Shown here one piece after another: positions 30,148 to 39,526 of a stretch of DNA of 64,000 bases. The notes under the pieces are model-generated. The model was not told the DNA's origin and made no database searches. It was given only the letters and a program-made list of their open reading frames with translations. The translations under genes were made by a program, and so were the position numbers. The stretch lies in NCBI RefSeq assembly GCF_003932505.1, contig NZ_QZMU01000001.1, forward strand, positions 248,001 to 312,000, in the 5' to 3' direction. Source of the stretch: Thiohalobacter thiocyanaticus (lineage in GTDB: Bacteria > Pseudomonadota > Gammaproteobacteria > Thiohalobacterales > Thiohalobacteraceae). Numbering within the stretch: the stretch's first letter is position 1; every line of letters begins with the position of its first letter.

Positions 30148-31041
30148 TTATTCATCCGCAAGCAACTCATTCAGCACTTGCGCGGCAATATCCACAAACG
30201 CGCGCAGCTTGGGCGGTACAAAACGCTGGCGTGGGTAAACCAGATGGACGGGGTCAGCCCTGGCCTGCCATTTGGGTAATACCCGGATCAGTCTGCCCGC
30301 CTGCACATCCTCGCGGCATATATAGGTGGGCAACAGGCCGATGCCCTGTCCATCCAGCGTCATCAGGCGGATTACTCCCAGGTCATTGACAATCAGGTTG
30401 CCCGCCATCGGTAAGGTCAGACGACTTTTGCGGCTCGACAGGTGCCATTGTTCCTTGCCGAACGTGGTGAACTGGAGGCAGCGATGCCGGCCCAGGCCGC
30501 GTGGTGACGCCAGCGGCGGGGCGTCATCGAGATACTCCGGGCTGGCGAACAGGGCCCAGCAGGCGATGCCGACCCGCTTGGCGATCAAGGTCGAGTCGTC
30601 CAGCGCCCCGGCGCGAATGGCGACATCCACCCCTTCGGCCACCAGATCCAGATAGCTGTCTGTGAGTAGCAGATCGACGTTGATCTGTGGATAGGCCGCG
30701 CGCAACCGCTCAAGCAGGCAGACCAGAATGCTGTCGCCGAAGTCCGCCGGTGCGGTCACCCGCAGCCGGCCCCGGGGCTCGCCCGCATAGGCCGTGACGG
30801 CCGCCTCCGCCTCGAGCAGGTGCCCCAGCCCCGTGGCCGCGTGGCGGTAATAAAGTTCACCGGATTCGGTCAGGCTCAGCCGCCGGGTCGTACGCTGCAA
30901 CAGCGTCACCCCCAGCCGCTGTTCCAGGCGCGAGATACGGGTGCTGACCGTAGAGGTCGGCAGGCCCAGTTGACGTGCGGCGGCGCTGAAGCTCCCGGCC
31001 TGCACCACCCGGACGAATACGGCGGCCTCGTTCAGGTCCAT
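30148..31041 (-). CDS. LysR-family transcriptional regulator
   Basis: 297 residues. The N-terminal winged helix reads MDLNEAAVFVRVVQAGSFSA ARQLGLPTSTVSTRISRLE, with QRTTRRLSLTESG following. The effector domain begins at about 90 (GRLRVTAPADFGDSILV). It is divergent from the pirin gene with a 99-bp gap between starts, so it may control pirin and the hydrolase, as paired LysR genes often do. The inducer is unknown. Confidence 0.95.
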   Translation of the reverse strand: MDLNEAAVFVRVVQAGSFSAAARQLGLPTSTVSTRISRLEQRLGVTLLQRTTRRLSLTESGELYYRHAATGLGHLLEAEAAVTAYAGEPRGRLRVTAPADFGDSILVCLLERLRAAYPQINVDLLLTDSYLDLVAEGVDVAIRAGALDDSTLIAKRVGIACWALFASPEYLDDAPPLASPRGLGRHRCLQFTTFGKEQWHLSSRKSRLTLPMAGNLIVNDLGVIRLMTLDGQGIGLLPTYICREDVQAGRLIRVLPKWQARADPVHLVYPRQRFVPPKLRAFVDIAAQVLNELLADE

Positions 31042-31140
31042 ATGGATTATTCAATCAAATGAAAAGTGTTTTGGCATTTTACCACCTACACACCTCCCCT
31101 GCCTGCCGCTAGAGTTGTCGTCATCACACAGGAGGCGACC

Positions 31141-32010
31141 ATGAAAAAGCTCTCATATATCAAACGCAGCAATGGCGGCCACTGGGTCGGCGACGGCTTT
31201 CCGGTCCGCACCCTCTTTTCCTACCACGATCTGGCCGAGGAACTGTCACCCTTCCTGCTGCTGGACTATGCCGGGCCGAAAGACTTTGCGCCCACTAGCC
31301 AGCGACGCGGCGTGGGCGCCCACCCCCACCGGGGGTTCGAGACCGTCACCATTGTCTACGCGGGCGAGGTCGCGCACCGAGACACCACCGGCGCCGGCGG
31401 CACCATCGGCCCCGGCGACGTGCAGTGGATGACCGCGGGCGCCGGGGTATTGCACGAGGAGTATCACAGCCCGGACTACGCCCGGACCGGCGGCCCGTTC
31501 GAGATGATCCAGCTGTGGGTGAACCTGCCGGCCAGGGACAAGCTGACCGTGCCGGGCTATCAGGGCATAACCGGCGCGGATATCCCGCACATCGCCCTGC
31601 CGGACAGCGCCGGGCACCTGCGCCTCATCGCCGGCCGCTATGGCGAGACAACTGGTGCCGCCCGGACCTTCAGCCCGATGAATGTCTGGGACCTGCGCCT
31701 CGCTGCCGGCGGATCAACGGCGTTCGATCTACCGACCGGCCACACCATCGCGCTGTTCGTGCTACACGGCGCGATCCGCCTCGATGACCAGTTGGTCCGC
31801 AGCGCCGAACTGGCCGTCATGGAACGCGCCGGCTCAAGCCTGGTGGTGGAGGCACTCGAGGACAGCGTCGTGCTTCTGCTCAGTGGCGAGCCGCTGAACG
31901 AATCCATCGTCGGTCACGGCCCCTTCGTCATGAACACCCGCGAGGAGATCGAGCAGGCGATCGATGATTTCAACAATGGCCTGTTCGGACGTATGCCCGC
32001 ATCGGCCTGA
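31141..32010 (+). CDS. Pirin family protein (quercetinase-like bicupin)
   Basis: 289 residues. The N-terminal cupin has the metal-binding set His61, His63 (GAHPHRGFET), His105 and Glu107 (VLHEEYH). YhhW-type pirins share this and can cleave quercetin. GGAGG lies 8 bases upstream of ATG 31141. It is followed 84 bp later by a YcaC-like hydrolase, a pairing common in proteobacteria and regulated by a divergent LysR gene. Confidence 0.94.
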   Translation: MKKLSYIKRSNGGHWVGDGFPVRTLFSYHDLAEELSPFLLLDYAGPKDFAPTSQRRGVGAHPHRGFETVTIVYAGEVAHRDTTGAGGTIGPGDVQWMTAGAGVLHEEYHSPDYARTGGPFEMIQLWVNLPARDKLTVPGYQGITGADIPHIALPDSAGHLRLIAGRYGETTGAARTFSPMNVWDLRLAAGGSTAFDLPTGHTIALFVLHGAIRLDDQLVRSAELAVMERAGSSLVVEALEDSVVLLLSGEPLNESIVGHGPFVMNTREEIEQAIDDFNNGLFGRMPASA

Positions 32011-32094
32011 TATCGACCCCGGCACGGCTGCCGCAGCAAAGCCGTGCCGGCTTTCGTCCCCCTGGCGGGATAACGCAACCCGAGGAAAGCCCTG

Positions 32095-32727
32095 ATGACT
32101 CAACCCTATGTCCGTCTCGATAAAGACAACGCCGCCGTCCTACTGGTCGACCACCAGGCCGGACTGCTCTCGCTGGTACGGGATATGAACCCGGACAGCT
32201 TCCGGAACAACGTCCTGGCGCTGGCCGATCTGGCCAGGTACTTCGATCTGCCGACTGTGCTCACCACCAGTTTCGAGACCGGCCCGAACGGCCCCCTGAT
32301 GAGCGAACTCAAGGAGATCTTGCCCGACGCGCCCTATATCGCCCGGCCGGGGCAGATCAATGCCTGGGATAACGAGGAGTTCCTGCAGGCGGTCAAGGCA
32401 ACCGGCAAGCAGCAGTTGATCATAGCCGGCATCGTCACCGAGGTCTGCGTTGCCTTCCCCGCCCTGTCGGCACTGGAAGCCGGTTACGAGGTTTTCATCG
32501 TTACCGATGCATCCGGCACCTTCAACGAGTACACCCGCGACTCGGCCTGGCAGCGCATGACCGCCGCCGGCGCGCAGTTGATGACCTGGTTTGGGGTGGC
32601 CTGCGAACTGCATCGCGACTGGCGCAACGATATCGAGGGTCTTGGCACGCTGTTCGCCAATCACATTCCCGACTACCGGAACCTGATGAACAGCTATGCT
32701 AGTTTGCAGGCGATGAAACAGCGCTAA
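32095..32727 (+). CDS. Isochorismatase-family hydrolase, YcaC-like
   Basis: 210 residues, cysteine-hydrolase fold. Asp19 (LLVDHQAG) and nucleophile Cys118 (AGIVTEVCVAFPALSA) match YcaC numbering. INAWDNEEF and VTDASGTFNEYTR are also YcaC-type. Substrate is unknown even for the E. coli homologue. It probably shares a transcript with pirin. Confidence 0.92.
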   Translation: MTQPYVRLDKDNAAVLLVDHQAGLLSLVRDMNPDSFRNNVLALADLARYFDLPTVLTTSFETGPNGPLMSELKEILPDAPYIARPGQINAWDNEEFLQAVKATGKQQLIIAGIVTEVCVAFPALSALEAGYEVFIVTDASGTFNEYTRDSAWQRMTAAGAQLMTWFGVACELHRDWRNDIEGLGTLFANHIPDYRNLMNSYASLQAMKQR

Positions 32728-32885
32728 AACCGCGGCCGCAGCCCGCCTCGACGGGTGGCATTATGGGTTAATGGCCTGGAAGTCCGGAACTCGCAGCGCG
32801 GGTCCGACAGGTGGACAACTGCCGAGGCAGCGTCTGCACGCCAGAGCACACGCCGCGGAAAGGCGCCTCAGACGGCCTGTAGACA

Positions 32886-32914
32886 TTGGCAAACGATACA
32901 CGCTGCGGTAGAAT
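32886..32914 (+). promoter_or_regulatory. Sigma70 promoter of the 53-aa protein gene
   Basis: TTGGCA (32886-32891), a 17-bp spacer, TAGAAT (32909-32914). The ATG is 62 bp downstream. The gap from 32728 to here shows nothing else I can support. Confidence 0.65.
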
Positions 32915-32975
32915 CGGGGGTTTGAGATAAGTGATTTATTCAACTGCCGTTTCTACTGCCCAGAGGAGATGAATT

Positions 32976-33137
32976 ATGAGCGATGCACCCAAGACCAGAC
33001 CCAAGGTTCCCGAAGGCAAATCGCGTTATCTGACCACCCGTCAGAAAGAGCCGAATGAAAAGGGTTACGTGGGCTACGACACCATCTGGGAGTCGTTCCA
33101 GAAAGAGCAGCCCTACACCACCCCGAAGCGTCCCTGA
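32976..33137 (+). CDS. Small conserved-looking protein, 53 aa, unknown
   Basis: Starts MSDAPKTRPKVPEGKSRYLT and ends TTPKRP; charged, Pro/Lys-rich, with no Cys and no membrane helix. GAGGAGAT sits 6 bases before the ATG and a good sigma70 promoter lies upstream, so it is very likely expressed. It stands alone between the YcaC-like gene and the converging FKBP gene. I do not recognise a family; location beside the APS reductase region is the only clue. Confidence 0.75.
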   Translation: MSDAPKTRPKVPEGKSRYLTTRQKEPNEKGYVGYDTIWESFQKEQPYTTPKRP

Positions 33138-33245
33138 GTCCAGGCGGCCGCGTGACCCGGCATGGGGCGCGCGGCCCCTACTCATCCAGCAAGCCTTCAC
33201 GCCCTTCTTAACACGCTTCCGGCTACCGTAGCAGCCAGCAGGCCG

Positions 33246-33767
33246 TCAGATCGGGACCTGTCTGCCCTCGGGGAGATCCGGTCCTTTCTCGACCTTGCCA
33301 CCGAACTCGATTTCTTCCTCAGTGGCATCACGAACCAGCAGTATCTCGAGCTTGAATATCACTTCCCGTCCGCTGAGGGGATTATTGCCATCGATGGTGA
33401 TATAGTCGCCGGCGATACGCGTCACCATGAAGGTCTTGGTCTGCCCCTGGTCGTTCTCCATCAGGATGGCCGTACCGACCTCGCGGTATTCCTCCGGAAC
33501 GTTCTCGATTCTATCGGTAATGACCAGGGATTCGTCTCTGGGGCCGTAGAGCTCGTTGCAGTCGATCGGCACATCGATCGTGTCGCCTGCCGCCTTGCCT
33601 TCAAGCTCCCGCATGACCGCAGGGGCCAGCACCTCGTTGACACCCTGTACGTAGCCCAGAGGGTACTCGATCTCGGTCAAGACACTGTCGGTCTTGACGT
33701 CGATGACCTTGTATTTCACTTCGACGTACTTGCCGTCCGTGATGATGTCCTTGATGATCTCAGTCAT
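33246..33767 (-). CDS. FKBP-type peptidyl-prolyl isomerase, SlyD-like
   Basis: 173 residues. The family pattern is VEVKYKVIDVKTDSVL..YPLGYVQGVNEVLAPAVMREL and GKAAGDTIDVPID followed by ELYGPRDESLV, with an insert domain and a return to LEILLVRDATEEE. It lacks the His-rich metal tail of E. coli SlyD. It follows the unknown apr-linked gene by 26 bp, so the two are probably co-transcribed. Confidence 0.9.
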   Translation of the reverse strand: MTEIIKDIITDGKYVEVKYKVIDVKTDSVLTEIEYPLGYVQGVNEVLAPAVMRELEGKAAGDTIDVPIDCNELYGPRDESLVITDRIENVPEEYREVGTAILMENDQGQTKTFMVTRIAGDYITIDGNNPLSGREVIFKLEILLVRDATEEEIEFGGKVEKGPDLPEGRQVPI

Positions 33768-33793
33768 AGCTCTCTCGATGGGGGGCTGGTGTT

Positions 33794-34193
33794 CTAGAAG
33801 ATGGAGGCACCGAAGATCCTGACTTCCCCGTCCTCATAGCCGAGCACCATACGACCCAGCCACTCACCTTCCTTCTTGGTACTCCTGACACGGTACAGGC
33901 ATGTGACATGCTCGCCGCGCCGGATAAAACCCAGAAAGTCGTATATGGTCCAGGCTGCGCGTCAATTCGCTCTTGGCGAACTGCTTACCCACCTCCACCT
34001 CGTTGAGTCCGAACAGCAGGTTATAGGAGAACCTTTTGATGAATTTGCCGTACTGCCCCTTATTGGAGTACTTGATCAGCTCTTCCCACATGGGATGAGC
34101 AATCTCCGCAAGTTCTTCATCGGTATGGTCCAGGATGCTCTTGAACTCTTGTGCTTCGTTGGGTGCTTCATGCGCTTCAGTCATGATACTCAT
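33794..34193 (-). pseudogene. Unknown apr-linked protein, single frameshift
   Basis: The first frame starts MSIMTEAHEAPNEAQEFKSI and runs through LDHTDEELAEIAHPMWEELI, KYSNKGQYGKFIKRF to SELTRSL at about 33950. One base out of frame the sequence continues DFLGFIRRGEHVTCLYRVRS, TKKEGEWLGRMVLGYEDGEV, RIFGASIF and TAG 33796-33794. Together this would be a protein of about 132 residues, so a single indel near 33947 explains it, either an error or a recent mutation. I do not know the family. It sits between aprA and the FKBP gene. Confidence 0.7.
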
Positions 34194-34220
34194 CTGCCTA
34201 CCGAGTCAATATATCTATCG

Positions 34221-34256
34221 TAAAAAGCGAAAAGACCAACAACTGTTGATCTTTTC
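34221..34256 (-). terminator. Terminator behind aprA (minus strand)
   Basis: Stem arms 34229-34241 and 34244-34256 (13 bp, one mismatch) with a 2-base loop. On the minus strand the hairpin is followed by CGCTTTTTA. It would end aprMBA transcription. Confidence 0.65.
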
Positions 34257-34273
34257 AATTCCGTTCAGAGACC

Positions 34274-34306
34274 CGAGGGATCCCTACACTCTGTAGAGAT
34301 CCCTCG
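34274..34306. terminator. Second hairpin directly after aprA
   Basis: CGAGGGATCCCTACA (34274-34288) and its complement with one mismatch (34292-34306), 3-base loop. No T-run follows, so it may be an mRNA-stabilising or weak terminating structure in series with the hairpin at 34229. Confidence 0.55.
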
Positions 34307-34331
34307 TCGGGCCTTCCTGTTGAGTTCCCGC

Positions 34332-36201
34332 TTACTCGGTGTCCTCAACCAGGTGATAACATGGCGCTTTCTCCATGGTGTATTCACCGGTTTTCGGATC
34401 ACGACGGGAAACGGTCAGTACATGCCAGTTCTCGTCGTCCACCTTGAGGAAGTCACCACGGTAGTAGTACCCGGGCCAACGGGTCTCCTTGCGGAACAGG
34501 GTGTGCTGCATGACCGCCTCGGAACTGAGGATACGGTGCTTCAGCTCCCAGGCACGCAGAAGCTCATGGATGTCCTCTGCCGCGATCTTCTCGAAGTCTT
34601 CCTCCAGAAGCTTGAGCTTCTTGAGGCCGATATGCAGCAGCTTCTCGTTGGTCATATAGTTGACCGAGGCACCACCGGCGTACTCGTCCATCAGCTTCTG
34701 CAGCCGATCAAGACCCTGGCGCGGGTTGATGTAGTTGGGATTGACCGAACCCGCAGTGATCTCGTTGCGGTAGATGCGGTAGTGTTCCAGAGGCTTGTAG
34801 ATCTCCTTCCGGCGATCTTCGATCTGCTTCTGGGAGACCACGATGCCTTCGGCCTTGCCGTCGTCGATGTACTTGCAGGCGGCCTTGGCGGCCAGACGTC
34901 CCTCGGTGAAGGAACCCGAGGAGAATGCGTGCGGGGTGCCGCCGACGGCGTCACCGGCACCGAACAGACCTTCGACCGTGGTCATCCGGTTGTAGCCCCA
35001 GAAGTACTCCGGCGGAGACACATCCTCGGGACCCGAGCACCAGGCGCCACAACCGGTCGCGTGCGATCCCATGACATACGGCTCGGAAGTGGTCAGTTCC
35101 GGGTTCTCGTTCTTCGGGTCGACATCGGTGGCCGCCCAGAGAACCGCCTGACCGACGGTCATGCCCAGGAAGTTGTGCCAGCCGATCTCTTCGAGGTGCG
35201 GGTCCTGGAAGGCTTCCATGGTCACCATGTGGATCGGACCGCGGCCGGCGTTGACCTCACTGATCAGTGCATGGTTGCGCAGGCAGGTCGGGATGGGCCG
35301 ATGAGTCCGGTGCGAAGCTTCCGGATCCAGGTATTCCTTGCCCACCATCTCCTGAAGCTGCGGCCACCACTTGGATTCATACTCTTCGCCCAGGCAGTTC
35401 TGGGTGTAGGTCTTGAGGTGCAGGAAGTATGCACCCACCGGACCGTAACCGTCCTTGAACCGGGCCAGTACGATGCGGTTCTCCATCTGGGTCATCTTGG
35501 CGCCGGCGCTGATCAGCAACCCGTAGGCCGAGCCGGATGACCAGGGCGCATACCACACGCGACCGCGCACCTTCACCGACCGAACGCGGCTTGTAGATGT
35601 TGGAGGCGCCGCCGGCGGCCACGATGACGGTCTTGGACTTGAACACGTGGTAGTTACCGGTACGCACATTGAACCCGACTGCACCGGCGATGCGGTTTTC
35701 CTTGGATTCGTCCATCAGCAGATGGGTCACACAGATACGGTTGAATACCTTGTCAGCGGACTTCTTCGCGGCTTCCGCGACGATCGGCTTGTAGGATTCA
35801 CCGTGGATCATGATCTGCCAGCGGCCTTCACGCTGGTAGGCGCCGGTCTTGGGATCGCGCATCAGCGGCAGACCCCATTCTTCGAACTGGTGCACGGCAG
35901 AGTCGACGTGACGCGCCATGTCGAACGCCAGATCTTCACGCACCATGCCCATCAGATCGATACGCGCGTAGCGAACGTGGTCTTCCGGGTTGTTTTCACC
36001 GAAACGGGTGCCCATGTAGCAGTTGATGGCATACAGCCCCTGTGCCACAGCACCGGAACGATCGATGTTCGCCTTCTCGGCGATGACGATCTTCTTATCC
36101 TGGCCCCAGTACCTGGCTTCCCAGGCCGCACCGGTACCACCGAGGCCCGCACCGCAGACCAGGATATCGATATTGTCTTCTACGATAGTTTCGTAAGCCA
36201 T
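34332..36201 (-). pseudogene. aprA: Adenylylsulfate (APS) reductase alpha subunit, single frameshift
   Basis: FAD subunit that interconverts APS and sulfite plus AMP; in oxidisers it turns sulfite to APS. The start at 36201 gives MAYETIVEDNIDILVCGAGL GGTGAAWEARYW, an FAD Rossmann loop. The frame runs to GGASNIYKPRSVGEG and is then shifted at about 35573-35578. The next frame resumes at GRVWYAPWSSGSAYGLLISA and continues to ACYHLVEDTE and the stop at 34332. Removing one base restores about 622 residues, the normal AprA length. Intact aprB and aprM suggest sequence error. The ATG overlaps the aprB stop. Confidence 0.93.
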
Positions 36202-36683
36202 CAGTAGTACACCCCTTCTTTCAGCTTCAGACCATTGGACTTGAGGGTGTTCAGACCACCATCATCGAGTCGCAGGTATTTGGGTTCGTTGAACAGCAAC
36301 TCGCTGTCGCGCTCCTCCTTTGAGGGGGCCGGTACGTCACGCAGCTGAGGGATGCAGGTACCCCAGGGCTTGGTCGTGATCGGCGCCAGCAGATCCATGT
36401 CCTTCTGGCCATTGCGGAACTTGATGCGCCAGGCGATGACACCCTTTTCCTCATCACGCTTCACGCGTACCGAGTGGCCCAGCGGGGCGAAGTCGGCATA
36501 GCCGCGAACGTCGATCGCCTGATGCGGGCAGGCCTTGACGCAGGAGTAGCACTCCCAGCACATGTTGGGTTCGATGTTGTAGGCGCGACGGGTGACCTTG
36601 TCGATGTGCATGATGTCTGACGGGCAGATATCGACACAATGACCGCAACCGTCACAACGAGTCATATATACAAAAGTTGGCAT
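36201..36683 (-). CDS. aprB: APS reductase beta subunit
   Basis: 160 residues. It carries two [4Fe-4S] clusters in ferredoxin motifs CDGCGHCVDICPSD (from Cys10) and CWECYSCVKACPHQ. The C-terminal wrap-around tail of AprB is present (PKYLRLDDGGLNTLKSNGLK). It passes electrons between AprA and the membrane side. The stop overlaps the aprA start by a single base, implying coupled translation. Confidence 0.97.
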   Translation of the reverse strand: MPTFVYMTRCDGCGHCVDICPSDIMHIDKVTRRAYNIEPNMCWECYSCVKACPHQAIDVRGYADFAPLGHSVRVKRDEEKGVIAWRIKFRNGQKDMDLLAPITTKPWGTCIPQLRDVPAPSKEERDSELLFNEPKYLRLDDGGLNTLKSNGLKLKEGVYY

Positions 36684-36711
36684 GAAAGGCTCCTTACTTT
36701 TGAAAAATCAA

Positions 36712-37563
36712 TTAGTAGTGACGAGGGGGTTCACGGTTGATACCGAGCCCCATATAAGGCGGGTTCGCGCCCATGTATTCCGGGATATCAGGATACCGCT
36801 TCTGTACGGCAGGATCCGTCAGATCGTAATCATCGGGCAGATTCTCGCGCGAACCATCCGCATAGATGACCTTCTTCTGGTAAGCCGCTGCAGGCTTGAA
36901 GAACATGTGCGCGAACTTGGACCAGTAGACAGAGCCGAAGAGCACGGTGGCGCTCAGGATGAACAGCACGAAGAACAGGGTGTTCAGCGCACCGGCGCCC
37001 ATGGTCAGCGACCAGAGCAGGGCGAAGGTGGATGTGGCGAGCAGGCCGACGATGAAAATGTCGCCGCGGCCGTTGAAGTTGTACCACTTCACGCCTTCGG
37101 AGAAGAGGTCGACGCGGATGGCGAACCAGAACCAGTAGCCGCCGACGGCGAGGGACAGTGCGCCCAGATGCCACAGGAGCGGCCAGATGCCTGCATCAGC
37201 CTGCGTTGCGTAACCGAAGATCAGCACTGCGGTGCTGACAACGAAGACGACAAAGCCCCACATCGTGAGCAGATGGGAGGCACGGCGGCGGGGATTCTTG
37301 AACTCCGAGGAGGTCAGCACTTCGCTTGCAACAGTCTGCACCGCCAGGGAGGCCTTTTCGCCGCCGCCCAGGGTGCGCTTGGCATTTTTCTCTGACTTTT
37401 TTGCATTTTCGAAAAAGTACTGGGCACTCTTCTTGTGCATCATGTCAAGAATGGTGCCGACAACAACCAATATGACCATCAGGATGACGTACCCCTGCAT
37501 GACGGATGGTGAGATGAGAGCCGACTGTTCGGCAAGTGCGGCGAAGGGGTTGTTCGCGATCAT
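36712..37563 (-). CDS. aprM: AprM, putative membrane anchor/electron acceptor of APS reductase
   Basis: 283 residues. Hydrophobic segments at about 22-42, 98-120, 126-150, 165-187 and 190-215 give some five membrane helices. His residues in helices (SHLL, LWHLG) could bind haem. It replaces QmoABC in some sulfur oxidisers and lies directly before aprB in them, as here (28 bp). Role as quinone-side partner of AprBA is proposed in the literature, not shown by this sequence. Confidence 0.9.
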   Translation of the reverse strand: MIANNPFAALAEQSALISPSVMQGYVILMVILVVVGTILDMMHKKSAQYFFENAKKSEKNAKRTLGGGEKASLAVQTVASEVLTSSEFKNPRRRASHLLTMWGFVVFVVSTAVLIFGYATQADAGIWPLLWHLGALSLAVGGYWFWFAIRVDLFSEGVKWYNFNGRGDIFIVGLLATSTFALLWSLTMGAGALNTLFFVLFILSATVLFGSVYWSKFAHMFFKPAAAYQKKVIYADGSRENLPDDYDLTDPAVQKRYPDIPEYMGANPPYMGLGINREPPRHY

Positions 37564-38045
37564 GGACTCGAGTCTCCTCAGCTAAAATTTCTGTGGACGG
37601 GAGTGTGAATGGATTTAAATGCCATTACAACCAGTTGTGATTTTTAGGACCATAAGTATTTCTGATTGCGATGCCCGCGATTTTATAGGGTGCAGACAGT
37701 CGTAACCCGGGGATCAACCGCACGACGATGCAGCGACACTACATGCGTCCAGGGGAAGCCATCGCGACGGTCAGCGAGCGCCCCAAAAAAATAATGATAA
37801 CCGTTTTCATTTGTCGATCGGCCAATCCGCCTAGTACAGCACAGGCGCGCCCGGACAGAAAGTCCGAATCCGCAGATTGCATGCTTGCTGTCACTTGAGA
37901 TCAGCGCGAGGACGTACACGAACCCGCGTATTTTAACAGCGATGTCGCCGGTTGACTACGGGCAAAATCGATTAAAAAGAGCATTATAATTTCCTTTGCC
38001 CTCCCATGAAATCGATTATGGGCAGCCTGCCCCAGGGCCGGTGGG
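37564..38045. other. Intergenic region upstream of aprM with a Fur-box-like site
   Basis: 482 bp without a supportable gene. AATAATGATAACCGTTTTC at 37790-37808 matches the 19-bp Fur consensus at 15 positions. It lies about 230 bp from the aprM start, so what it would control is unclear. The aprM ribosome site GAGGAG lies 11 bases before its ATG. Confidence 0.4.
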
Positions 38046-39510
38046 TTAGGCACTCCCCTGGACGAAACGCCCGAGTTCGTGGCCGAAGGCCTCAACCTCG
38101 TTGAGCAGGGACAGCCGTGAGACATCGTCGCCGGCCTGCGTGCGCAGTTGCTCCAGTTCCTCGCGGAAGCCGGTGAAACTCAGATGGCCCGACTCCCCCT
38201 CCAGCAGACGGGCGCGGCAATGCTGCAGCCAGCGGGCCTGCTCCTCGGGATCGAGCGTTTCAGGGTAGTTGCGGGCGCGATAACGGAACAGCATCTCGGG
38301 CAGGCGCCCATCGTTGAAGTTCCAGCCCTGGCCGTTCAGCTGATCGGGCGGGACCTGGTGGACCCGTTCCATCAGGGCCTTGTCCTTGTCGTCGAAGAAA
38401 CCGCCGGCATAGATCATCAGATCGGGATCGGTGACAGGCTCGAACTCGCGCGGCTCGAATATCTTGCCGAGTTTCTTCTGGATCTCCTTGCGGGCATCGA
38501 GCAGGCGCTGGCGGTTCTGACGGCAGGCCATGAAATCGATATTGAGCCGCCTGGCGGCCTCCCCGGTCAGGGTGGATGTGGGAGCGATCACCGGACACTT
38601 GTTGACCAGCAGTTGCTTGAGCGCGGGTCGCTCCACGCCCTCGGGCAGATCCTCGCTGGCGGTATAGAGCCGCTCGGCCAGGGTCTTCGCGCTGTGATCC
38701 AGCAACAGGGCCGGATCCTGCGACAGATCGAACACGATGATGCTGTTCTTGTTCACCGGATGGGCGGCGACGGGGACCACCATGCGGGTGTTGCCGTGAT
38801 CACTGCCATACATGCCTGAGGTATGCAGAATGGGCGTCATTCCTTGCAGGTCGATGTTACTTGAGCACGGAACCTCCTGTTGGCGCCGAACTGTGATAGA
38901 GAAAATCGTAGAGCTGCGGCTTCTTTTCCCTGAGCAGTTTTCCGCCCTGGCCAGGGGGCAATGGGCATCGGCCACGGCGTCGTGCGCCGGCTCGTTGGCA
39001 AGCCCGTTGGCGACCGTGAATTCCCGCCAGCTTGAAGCTTGGCCGGGCCGCGCCTCCGTCCTCGCGCCTGCGGCCAGAAAACCCTCGGCCGCAGGTCGTG
39101 ACGGCCCGACCACGTCGATTCAGATCCCAGCGCGTTGCCGTTCTGCCATTCGCGGCAAGGGATCGGAGAGATGCGTAAGGGGATTGCGCGTTTGACCTCG
39201 TCGTCGAAGCGCCATGCAGCTTTACCCACGCGCGCAGGTACCGGGCTGCGAGGTTTCGCCCAGATCGGGCGATAACTCGGCCTCCGGGCGGTCCCTGGCT
39301 CCACGCCTGCTGCGGGGTGATGCCGGTAATGAGCGAGGAGATCGGATGCGGCAGACTGTCCGGCGTCGGCCGGGCCAGGATGTTCAGCGGCTCGCCGATG
39401 ATGTTCAGATCCTCGTCGGTGCGGATACCGGCGAACTGCACCGGGCGGTCGCGCATGGGATCCAGGCCGAAGGTTTCGTAATCGTGCCAGTAAAGCGTGT
39501 TCTGTGTCAT
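38046..39510 (-). pseudogene. sbcB: Exodeoxyribonuclease I (SbcB), frameshifted in the middle
   Basis: 3'-5' single-strand DNA exonuclease of repair. ATG 39510 starts MTQNTLYWHDYETFGLDPMR (DEDD motif I) through PTPDSLPHPISSLITGITPQ QAW. Between about 39290 and 38860 the frame changes several times; VANGLANEPAHDAVADA (the later exonuclease motif) and KLREK.P.LYDFLY are readable in different frames. From GMTPILHTSGMYGSDHGNTR to ELGRFVQGSA the C-terminal two thirds are intact. Restored length is close to E. coli ExoI (475). Sequence error is the simplest reading. Confidence 0.88.
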
Positions 39511-39526
39511 GGACCTGCCTTGATAA

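Noticed and set aside
34332..36201. Two separate aprA-like genes
   Set aside because: The two frames cover complementary, non-overlapping parts of one AprA and meet at a single-base shift.
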